Assembly (NCBI GenBank): GCA_034434635.1
Contig: DAOTYX010000142.1
Span: 1 to 43,827 of the forward strand
DNA length: 43,827 bases
Direction of reading: 5' to 3'
DNA from: DAOTYX01 sp034434635
GTDB lineage: Bacteria > Chloroflexota > Anaerolineae > B4-G1 > DUEL01
The number at the start of each line of letters is the position of its first letter. Position 1 is the first letter of the stretch. The notes below the pieces were generated by a model that saw nothing but the letters and a program-made list of their open reading frames with translations, searched no databases and was not told the origin of the DNA. The translations under genes and the position numbers were made by a program. Positions 35,057 to 41,505 of this stretch are shown in pieces.

Positions 35057-35140
35057 GGGTGAGGCAACGCCTCACCCCTACCATCGGACAACGCGGGTCA
35101 CAGCCCGCGCCCCCAGCCGCCGGACTGTGGTCCGGCGGCT
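35053..35140 (+). repeat. Three consecutive hairpins between the giant kinase and the threonine synthase fusion
   Basis: A 13-bp perfect stem (35053-35065 with 35069-35081, loop AAC) starts inside the stop codon region. A 6-bp stem follows (CGCGGG 35092-35097 with CCCGCG 35104-35109). The third is an 11-bp perfect stem (35115-35125 with 35130-35140, loop TGTG). No T-run follows any of them. They could cause partial termination or mRNA processing within the operon, or be a mobile REP-like element. The gene gap (112 bases) is the largest in the island. Confidence 0.75.
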
Positions 35141-35168
35141 CTCGAAGTTCTCTCTACCACAAGGACAT

Positions 35169-36839
35169 ATGAACCACAAACCCCATTTCCAACTGGAGTG
35201 CGCCCGCTGTAAACACCGCATGCCGTTCGACTGGTCGGTGCAACTCTGCCCGAACTGCGGCGGGGACTGGCTGGAGGTCACTTACGACTACGAAGAAGTG
35301 GCCCGCGCGTGGCCCAAGGCGCTGCGCGACCGCCCGTTCAACATGTGGCGGTACCGCGAACTGTTGCCGCTACGCGACTTCGCCAGCCGGCTGACGTTAG
35401 GCGAGGGAGGCACCCCTCTCCTTCACACCACCAACCTGGGGATGATGCTCAGCGCCCCCCACATCTATGCCAAGGACGAGCGGCACGGCCCCACCGGCTC
35501 CTTCAAAGACCGCCAGGCCGCACTGGCCATCTCGGCGATGAAGGAACAGGGGGTCACCGAGGCTGTCGTCGCCTCTACCGGCAACGTCGCGATCTCCTAC
35601 TCCGCCTACTCCGCCCTGGCCGGGATCAAGATGTGGGCCTTTCTCACCAGCCTTGTGCCGGCAGAGAAAATGCGCGAAGTCGCCATCTACGGCAGCAAGG
35701 TGATCAAAGTCACTGGCACCTACGATCAGACCAAGCAGGTGGCTGCTCAGTTCGCGCACCGTCAGGGGTTATTCCTGGACCGGGGCATCCGTTACATCGC
35801 TGCGCGCGAGAGTATGAAAACGGTGGCCTTCGAGATTGCCGAGCAACTGGCAGAGCACCTGGGCCCCGGCCCCACCCCCTGGCGGGCACCTGACTGGTAC
35901 ATCCAGGCAGTCAGCGGCGGCCTCGGGCCGGTGGGGGTATGGAAAGGCTTTCAGGAACTGCTCCAGATGGGACTGGTGGATCGGATGCCACGCCTGGCCT
36001 GCATCCAGGCCGAGGGTTGTGCGCCGATGGTCCACTCTTTCGCCAAAGGATTGACCGAAGCAGAGCCGGTGCTTCAGCCGCGCACGCGCATCATCACCGT
36101 CGCCACCGGCAACCCCGGCCCGGCCTATACCTTCCTGGCCCGCGTCATCCGCGAGCACGGCGGCGCCTTCGAGATGGTCAGCGACGAAGAGGCCTTCCGC
36201 GCCATCCACGTCATGGCCAAACTGGAAGGCCTGTCTATGGAACCAGCGGCCGCCATGGCCTTCGCCGGCCTCTTCAAGCTGCTCAGCAAAGGAATCATCC
36301 AAAGGGACGAGGTCGTCGTGGTCAACTGCTCCGGCCATACCTTCCCGGTGGAAAAGCATCTGCTGGACGAGGACTGGGCACAGACGGTGCAGATGCCCGC
36401 TCCAAGGCCAGTCCAGGAGGAGGGGTTGCTGGGCACATTGGAGCAACTGGATCGGAGCATGCGCCGCATCGCCATCCTGGAAGACGACCCGAGCGCTACC
36501 CGACTGCTGCGCCGCATCCTCCAGGCCCGCGGAGATTACCAGATCTTCACCGCCGAGGACGGCCGTAGCGGTCTGGAACTGATCCGCAGGGAGCGGCCCG
36601 ACGTCGTCCTGCTGGACCTGATGATGCCCGAGATAGACGGTTTCGGCGTGCTGGAGGCGCTGCAGGAGGACGACGAGTTGCAGGACATCCCCGTCATCGT
36701 CGTCACGGCCAAAGAGCTCACTCCAACCGAGCGCTCCAGACTGAGCGGGCAGATCCGTATGCTCCTGCAGAAGGGTACCTTCAGTGACGAGGAACTGCTG
36801 CAGGAAGTGCTGAGTGCGTTGGAGGAAAGCGACGAGTGA
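35169..36839 (+). CDS. thrC: Threonine synthase fused to a C-terminal response-regulator receiver
   Basis: 556 residues. Residues 1-40 form a four-Cys zinc-ribbon (CARC and CPNCG) of the type found on one class of threonine synthases. A PLP fold-type II domain follows (about 60-430): GEGGTPLL, the PLP lysine Lys113 in TGSFKDRQAA, the VASTGNVAIS phosphate loop and SGGLGPVGVWKG. The reaction would be phosphohomoserine to threonine plus phosphate. After a 20-residue linker a complete receiver (about 436-556) has ILEDDP, phospho-acceptor Asp483 in VLLDLMMPEIDG and VVTAKELT. This receiver matches REC2 of the giant kinase just upstream. The frame is uninterrupted. The open frame reaches 35043, but ATG 35169 follows AAGGA and avoids coding through the hairpins. 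A fold-type II relative with another substrate is possible. The fusion implies an amino-acid enzyme controlled by phosphorelay. Confidence 0.85.
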   Translation: MNHKPHFQLECARCKHRMPFDWSVQLCPNCGGDWLEVTYDYEEVARAWPKALRDRPFNMWRYRELLPLRDFASRLTLGEGGTPLLHTTNLGMMLSAPHIYAKDERHGPTGSFKDRQAALAISAMKEQGVTEAVVASTGNVAISYSAYSALAGIKMWAFLTSLVPAEKMREVAIYGSKVIKVTGTYDQTKQVAAQFAHRQGLFLDRGIRYIAARESMKTVAFEIAEQLAEHLGPGPTPWRAPDWYIQAVSGGLGPVGVWKGFQELLQMGLVDRMPRLACIQAEGCAPMVHSFAKGLTEAEPVLQPRTRIITVATGNPGPAYTFLARVIREHGGAFEMVSDEEAFRAIHVMAKLEGLSMEPAAAMAFAGLFKLLSKGIIQRDEVVVVNCSGHTFPVEKHLLDEDWAQTVQMPAPRPVQEEGLLGTLEQLDRSMRRIAILEDDPSATRLLRRILQARGDYQIFTAEDGRSGLELIRRERPDVVLLDLMMPEIDGFGVLEALQEDDELQDIPVIVVTAKELTPTERSRLSGQIRMLLQKGTFSDEELLQEVLSALEESDE

Positions 36840-38077
36840 ACAGCGAAGCCATCCGCATCCTCTACGTCGAAGATGACCCCGCCAGCGCCACCCTGGTACA
36901 GCGCATTCTGGCCACGGAAGGGTACGACCTGAGCATCGTGACCGACGGGGTGGAGGCGCTGGAGGCCGCTCAGAGGCTCCGGCCCCACCTGATCCTGATG
37001 GACATCAACATCAGCGGGCTGGATGGCTATGAGGTCACCACCCGTCTCCGCTCGATGGAGGAGATGCAGGACGTGCCCATCGTCGCCGTGACCGCTGCGA
37101 CGCTGCGCGGCGACCGGGAGCGGGCGCTTATCGCCGGCTGTGACGGCTACATCCCCAAGCCCATCGACGTGGACCGCTTTCCTGAGCAGGTGCGCGCCTT
37201 CCTGGGCGGACAGAAAGAGCAGATCGAGTCACCTGAGGAGAAAAGCCGGTACCTGGTCGAGTACAGCCACCGACTGGTGGAGCGGCTGGAAGAGAAGATC
37301 CACGAACTGGAGGAGGCCCACGCCGAACTGCGCCGGATCGAGAAGATGAAATCCGATTTCGTCATCCTGGCCGGCCACGAATTGCGCACCCCGCTCACCG
37401 TCATCTACGGCTACACCCAACTCCTGCTGGCCAACCCGCAGATCCCCGGCTCGCCCGACCAGGAAGGCAGCCCTCGTCACCTGATCACCCAGGTCGCCCA
37501 GGCCACCCATCGTCTCTCCCAGGTGATCGAGGATATCCTCAACGTCTCCCTGATCGACGCCAACCGCCTGGAATTGATCACAGTGCCCGTTTTCTTGTCG
37601 TCCCTGGTGACCAGTGTGATCCAGAGCGTCAAACGGGCCAGCCAGGACCGGCAACTGGAGTTCGTCGTCGCGGGCTTCGAGGACCTGCCACCCGTGCGCG
37701 GGGATGCCCAGCGGCTACATCAGGCGCTGTGGAACGTGATCACCAACTCGGTGAAGTACACGCCCGATGGAGGGCGCATCACGATCACTGGCGAGCAGCT
37801 GGAACAGACCGTCCACATCAAGGTAGAGGACACCGGCATCGGTCTGGACCCACAGGAGCGGGAGCGCATCTTCGACCGCTTCTACGTGCTGGAGGACACC
37901 ACCTTCCATCGTTCCAGCAAGACTGCCTTCAAGGGCGGCGGGCTGGGGTTGGGGTTGACGGTGGCGCGGGGGATCATCGAGGCGCACAACGGGAAGATCT
38001 GGGCCGAGAGCAGCGGACGGGACGAACAGAACCTGCCGGGCACGACCTTCCACATCCTCCTGCCCCTGCCGTCCTAG
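36836..38077 (+). CDS. Receiver-first histidine kinase (REC-HisKA-HATPase)
   Basis: 413 residues, soluble. An N-terminal receiver (about 1-125, ILYVEDDPASATLV, phospho-acceptor Asp56, AGCDGYIPKPIDVD) is joined by a coiled coil (about 140-170) to HisKA with His181 in LAGHELRTPL. The ATPase domain follows (about 290-410; ITNSVKY, DTGIGLDP, GGGLGLGLTVARG). Such kinases are usually second-stage enzymes switched by phosphorylation of their own receiver, so this one could read the output of the other two kinases. The start is a GTG overlapping the previous stop (GTGA), with GGAGGA about 9 bases upstream, so it is translationally coupled to the threonine synthase fusion. Its TAG shares four bases (CTAG) with the stop of the convergent transporter gene, leaving no room for a terminator. 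Confidence 0.93.
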   Translation: MNSEAIRILYVEDDPASATLVQRILATEGYDLSIVTDGVEALEAAQRLRPHLILMDINISGLDGYEVTTRLRSMEEMQDVPIVAVTAATLRGDRERALIAGCDGYIPKPIDVDRFPEQVRAFLGGQKEQIESPEEKSRYLVEYSHRLVERLEEKIHELEEAHAELRRIEKMKSDFVILAGHELRTPLTVIYGYTQLLLANPQIPGSPDQEGSPRHLITQVAQATHRLSQVIEDILNVSLIDANRLELITVPVFLSSLVTSVIQSVKRASQDRQLEFVVAGFEDLPPVRGDAQRLHQALWNVITNSVKYTPDGGRITITGEQLEQTVHIKVEDTGIGLDPQERERIFDRFYVLEDTTFHRSSKTAFKGGGLGLGLTVARGIIEAHNGKIWAESSGRDEQNLPGTTFHILLPLPS

Positions 38078-38994
38078 ACTTCCTCCTCCCACCAGCGACG
38101 GGTCTCCCGCGGTGGGCCGATATCCCGCCGGCCCAGCATCACCCCGAAGACCAGGATGCCGCCGCCCAACCACTGCAGCGGCGTCAGCCGGTCGTTGAGC
38201 AGAAGGAAAGCGAACCCCAGGGAGACCACCAGTTCCAGCAGGCCGATCAGCGACGCCTCGATCCCGCCCAGCCGCTTCAAGCCGGCGAACATCAGGATAC
38301 GGGAGAGGGCGGTGGTCACTCCCAAAGCCAGGATGATCGCCCAGCCAGGCCCAGAGACCGGTTCCAGCGCCCCGCCCTGCAGCAGCCGCGCTATGCCCAC
38401 CACAACCCACATCCCGGTCAGGACGTACACCGCTGCAGTGGGCGCGGGGACGTCGGCCAGCACCCACTGTCCCATCACCACGTGCCAGCCATAGGCCGCC
38501 GCCGAAGCGACCATCAGCATCGCCCCCAGCCAGTCCGGCTCGCCCCCGCCGGTCTGCGCCAGCAGGTAGATGCCGCACAACGCCATGGCCAACCGCAGCA
38601 ACGTCAGCCGACGCAACGGCTCCCCCGACGCAGTCAGGAAAATCACCACCCACAGTGGATAGAGCGTGTTGAGGAAAGAGGCGGGCGAAGCATCCAGCCG
38701 TTGAAGGCCGCTGTAGTAGAGCAGCGACCCCACGCCGTTGACCGCGCCCACCGCCACGCAGTTCACCAGGTCCCGCCAGGTGATGCGCAGTGCCACGGAA
38801 CGCCAGAAGATCAGCACCACTCCCCACACGAGCAGCACCGCCACCAGCGTCCGCGCTGCGGCCAAAGTGAAGGGGCGCACCCCCTCGCTGTAGGCCAGTT
38901 TACCCAGCACCGGCGCCCAACCCAGAAAGAAACTGGAAAGGAGGGCGTTGCGTATCCCCTGACGGCGCTCGGCGTCCCCACGTTGCTGCTTCAA
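38074..38994 (-). CDS. EamA/DMT-family membrane transporter
   Basis: 306 residues with about ten hydrophobic segments in two EamA repeats (about 15-145 and 155-295), the drug/metabolite transporter architecture. Typical features are the first-repeat AAARTLVAVLLVW and SFLNTLYPLWVV segments and the second-repeat SRILMFAGLKRLGGIEASL and LTPLQWLGGGILVFGV. Family members export amino acids, nucleotides or drugs; the substrate cannot be told from sequence. The start is a TTG at 38994 with AGGAGG about 7 bases upstream. An ATG three codon-widths of sequence earlier (38999) is out of frame and stops after two codons, so it cannot be the start. A promoter lies at 39012-39040. An amino-acid export role next to a threonine synthase fusion is tempting, but the genes are convergent. 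Confidence 0.88.
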   Translation of the reverse strand: MKQQRGDAERRQGIRNALLSSFFLGWAPVLGKLAYSEGVRPFTLAAARTLVAVLLVWGVVLIFWRSVALRITWRDLVNCVAVGAVNGVGSLLYYSGLQRLDASPASFLNTLYPLWVVIFLTASGEPLRRLTLLRLAMALCGIYLLAQTGGGEPDWLGAMLMVASAAAYGWHVVMGQWVLADVPAPTAAVYVLTGMWVVVGIARLLQGGALEPVSGPGWAIILALGVTTALSRILMFAGLKRLGGIEASLIGLLELVVSLGFAFLLLNDRLTPLQWLGGGILVFGVMLGRRDIGPPRETRRWWEEEV

Positions 38995-39011
38995 CCCATC
39001 CTCCTCACATC

Positions 39012-39040
39012 ATTGTACCGGCAAAGGGCACAGCGGGCAA
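39012..39040 (-). promoter_or_regulatory. Promoter of the EamA transporter gene
   Basis: Minus strand TTGCCC (39040-39035) and TACAAT (39017-39012) are separated by exactly 17 bases. The transcription start would be near 39005, about 11 bases before the TTG start, so the Shine-Dalgarno lies almost at the 5' end. Confidence 0.55.
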
Positions 39041-39471
39041 GCGGCGATCCTGTGCCGCTGCCCCCGCGCCGTGGGTAGCGGCGGCATCCCTATGCCGCCG
39101 CGGCATCCCTATGCCGCCGCGGCATCCCCACGCCGCCACCCCCGCGCTGCGGTAGCGGCGGCATCCCTATGCCGCCGCCGCACCCCCACGCCGCCACCCC
39201 CGCGCTGCGGTAGCGGCGGCATCCCTATGCCGCCGCCCCCGCACCGTGGGTAGCGGCGGCATCCCTATGCCGCCGCCGCATCCCTGTGCCGCCGCCCCCG
39301 CACCGTGGTAGCGGCGGCATCCCTATGCCGCCGCCGCATCCCTGTGCCGCTGCGGCATCCCCACGCCGCTGTCCCCGCGCCGTGGGTAGCGGCGGCATCC
39401 CTGTGCCGCCGCCCCCGCACCGTGGGTAGCGGCGGCATCCCTATGCCGCCGCCGCACCCCCACGCCGCCGC
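39041..39471. repeat. GC-rich hairpin repeat array, seven core copies
   Basis: Cores beginning TAGCGGCGGCATCCC start at 39076, 39153, 39211, 39251, 39309, 39387 and 39427. Each contains arms GCGGCGGCAT and ATGCCGCCGC around a CCCT loop (first copy 39078-39101); in the 39387 copy the right arm has G for A. Spacings are 77, 58, 40, 58, 78 and 40 bases, as if a 40-base unit gains zero, one or two inserts of 18-19 bases (variants of CGCATCCCTGTGCCGC). CCCCGCRCCGTGG linkers separate them. Open frames through the array encode only low-complexity Pro/Ala/Gly and I do not regard them as genes. The array fills the gap between the two divergent promoters, and no other feature is visible in it. Confidence 0.9.
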
Positions 39472-39500
39472 TGGACAGAGAAGCAAAGGGATGTTATACT
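39472..39500 (+). promoter_or_regulatory. Promoter of the dideoxysugar operon
   Basis: TGGACA (39472-39477, 5 of 6 matches) and TATACT (39495-39500, 5 of 6) are separated by 17 bases. It begins exactly where the hairpin array ends. The leader would be about 30 bases, with GGAG at 39530-39533, five bases before the ATG. Confidence 0.65.
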
Positions 39501-39538
39501 CCAACCCACTGTATCCTTCGCCCATCTCTGGAGACGCG

Positions 39539-40537
39539 ATGACAGAAAAACCGAATACTTTCTGGCTCGACCGGCCGGTCTTCGTCACCGGCTGCACCGG
39601 GCTGTTGGGTTCCTGGCTGACCATCGCCCTGGTGAACGCTGGCGCACAGGTCGTGGGGCTCGTGCGCGACGAGGTGCCCCACTCCCACCTGCGCCGATCC
39701 GGCACCATCGAGCGGATCACCGTGGTTCGCGGGGACGTCACAGACATTGCGTTGATGGAACGGTCGCTGAACGAATACGAGATCGAGACCGTCTTCCATC
39801 TGGCGGCCCAGACCATCGTCCCGATCGCCAACCGCGCCCCCCTCTCCACGTTCGACACCAACATCCGCGGTACGTGGACGCTCCTGGAAGCCGCCCGCCG
39901 CTCTCCCACCGTCCGCCGCGTCGTCACCGCCTCCAGCGACAAGGCCTACGGCGCGCTGCCCACCCTCCCCTACACCGAGGACATGCCGCTGCGCGGCGCT
40001 CATCCTTATGACGTCTCCAAGTCCTGCGCCGACCTCATCGCCCAGGCCTACGCCGCCACCTACAACCTGCCGGTCGCCGTCACGCGCTGCGCCAACCTCT
40101 ACGGCGGCGGCGACCTGAACTGGAACCGCATCGTACCTGGAACCATCCGCTCAGCCCTGCTGGGGGAACGGCCCGTCATCCGCTCCGACGGCAGTCCACA
40201 ACGGGACTATCTCTACGTCCAGGACGCCGTCCGCGCCTACCTGGCCCTGGCCGAACACCTGCATCGTCCGGATGTTCAGGGACAGGCCTTCAACTTCGGC
40301 ACGCAGAAGCCCCTGACGGCCCTGGAATTGGTGCGTACCATCATCGCGTTGACCGACCACCCCGACCTGGAGCCACTCATCCTGGGGGAGGCTGGCCACG
40401 AGATTCAGGACCAGTACCTGGACAGCACGAAGGCGCAGCGGCTGCTCGGCTGGCAGCCGGCGCACACACTGGAAGAGGGGCTACGGGAGACGATTGCCTG
40501 GTATCGAGACTTCCTGTGCGACAAGGAGCGCAGGTGA
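39539..40537 (+). CDS. rfbG: CDP-glucose 4,6-dehydratase-like extended SDR
   Basis: 332 residues. VFVTGCTGLLGSWL is the NAD-binding glycine motif, TASSDKAYG carries the catalytic Ser region, and YDVSK the Tyr/Lys pair (YxxxK). RCANLYGGGDLNWNRIVPGTIR and RDYLYVQDAVRAYL resemble the corresponding segments of RfbG-type CDP-glucose 4,6-dehydratases. The reaction would convert CDP-glucose to CDP-4-keto-6-deoxyglucose, the substrate of the RfbH enzyme encoded two genes downstream. That context is the main reason to prefer this over a GDP-mannose dehydratase. ATG 39539 has GGAG at a spacing of 5; the open frame extends upstream only through repeats. The stop overlaps the next start. Confidence 0.78.
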   Translation: MTEKPNTFWLDRPVFVTGCTGLLGSWLTIALVNAGAQVVGLVRDEVPHSHLRRSGTIERITVVRGDVTDIALMERSLNEYEIETVFHLAAQTIVPIANRAPLSTFDTNIRGTWTLLEAARRSPTVRRVVTASSDKAYGALPTLPYTEDMPLRGAHPYDVSKSCADLIAQAYAATYNLPVAVTRCANLYGGGDLNWNRIVPGTIRSALLGERPVIRSDGSPQRDYLYVQDAVRAYLALAEHLHRPDVQGQAFNFGTQKPLTALELVRTIIALTDHPDLEPLILGEAGHEIQDQYLDSTKAQRLLGWQPAHTLEEGLRETIAWYRDFLCDKERR

Positions 40538-41505
40538 CAGGTCGGCGAGTGCTGATCACTGGCGCGACAGGCTTCATCGGCCAGCACCTGACTCGTCGGC
40601 TGGCGGCGATGAATGCCGAGATCTGGGCCGGGGTGTTCCCCCAGGAGCCTGAAGAGCGCGTCGCGGCGCTACCGGCGGGAGCAGAGAGGCTCCCGCTTGA
40701 CCTGCGCGATCCGGCCACTGTGGGCGACGCTGTGGCCCGCAGCAGACCAGAGTACATCTTCCACCTGGCCGCTGTCGGCGTCACCGAGCCGGGGATAGAC
40801 CCCCTGACCGCGTTGACGGTCAACGTCGGCGGCACGGTGGCTCTGCTCCAGGCCGCCCAGAAACAGGCGGTTGAGCGCATCCTGCTGCTGGGCACCGCCT
40901 ACGAGTATGGGGCACGAGAGGCGCTGGAAGGACTCGACCCCTTCAACTTCTACGCCGCCTCGAAGGCCGCCGCATGGGCCTTCGCCCGCGCGTGGTGGCG
41001 TGTCGCACAGACGCCGGTGGTCATCGCGCGCCCATTCCAGGTCTATGGGCCTGGCCAGCCAGCACACACGCTGCTGCCGTCGGTCATCCGCGCGGCGCTG
41101 GCGGGCGAGGACTTCCCGATGACCCCCGGCGAGCAGGAGCGGGACTTCATTTACGTAGATGACGTTGTCGAAGGGTTGCTGGTCATCGCCGCCACGCCCG
41201 GCATCGAGGGGGCCAGTCTCGACCTCGGCACCGGCCAGTCCCACGCCATTCGCCACGTCGTCGAGCGGGTGTGGGCGCTGACCGGAGCGCAGGGCTGTAT
41301 CCGCGTGGGGGCGCTGCCTTACCGGCCCGCCGAGGTGATGCACCTGGTGGCCGACGCCGACCACACCGCCCGCCTGACCGGCTGGCGGGCGAAAGTGGGG
41401 CTGGAAGAGGGGCTGAGACGGATGATAGACCACGGACGACAGACGACGGACCACGGACGACAGACCACGGACGACGGGCCGCGAAGGGGCGGACAGGTGA
41501 GATGA
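40534..41505 (+). CDS. NAD(P)-dependent SDR epimerase/reductase, probably a dideoxyhexose 4-ketoreductase
   Basis: About 323 residues. RVLITGATGFIGQHL is the nucleotide-binding motif, LLGTAYEYG and YAASKAA carry the catalytic Ser/Thr and YxxxK residues, and ERDFIYVDDVVEGLLV is the typical extended-SDR segment. The position next to rfbG- and rfbH-like genes suggests the final 4-keto reduction (paratose- or abequose-synthase type); the substrate is inferred. The preferred start is the GTG at 40534, in GTGA overlap with the previous stop and six bases after AAGGAG. The last 25 codons run through two 21-bp tandem repeats encoding DHGRQTT twice, so the C-terminus ends in a low-complexity extension that is unlikely to be part of the enzyme fold. 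Confidence 0.82.
   Translation: MTGRRVLITGATGFIGQHLTRRLAAMNAEIWAGVFPQEPEERVAALPAGAERLPLDLRDPATVGDAVARSRPEYIFHLAAVGVTEPGIDPLTALTVNVGGTVALLQAAQKQAVERILLLGTAYEYGAREALEGLDPFNFYAASKAAAWAFARAWWRVAQTPVVIARPFQVYGPGQPAHTLLPSVIRAALAGEDFPMTPGEQERDFIYVDDVVEGLLVIAATPGIEGASLDLGTGQSHAIRHVVERVWALTGAQGCIRVGALPYRPAEVMHLVADADHTARLTGWRAKVGLEEGLRRMIDHGRQTTDHGRQTTDDGPRRGGQVR
41428..41477. repeat. Two in-frame 21-bp tandem repeats at the 3' end of the SDR gene
   Basis: 41428-41448 and 41449-41469 are copies of GACCACGGACGACAGAC plus four bases, differing at one position; a partial third copy follows. They add seven residues per copy to the C-terminus of the SDR. Confidence 0.85.

Noticed and set aside
35169..36839. 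Threonine synthase-receiver fusion as a frameshift or read-through artefact
   Set aside because: The frame is continuous, the linker is well formed, both domains are complete, and the following gene overlaps the fused stop codon.
39071..39253. A small open frame through the hairpin array (60 codons)
   Set aside because: It encodes only Pro/Ala/Gly/Arg low-complexity sequence that follows from the repeat; there is no ribosome-binding site.
39041..39471. Possible CRISPR array
   Set aside because: The repeat itself is GC-rich and self-complementary, the intervening sequence is also repeated rather than unique, and no cas gene is present.
6172..39538. Genomic island or prophage boundaries
   Set aside because: No integrase, transposase, tRNA gene, attachment-site repeats or clear base-composition break were seen.
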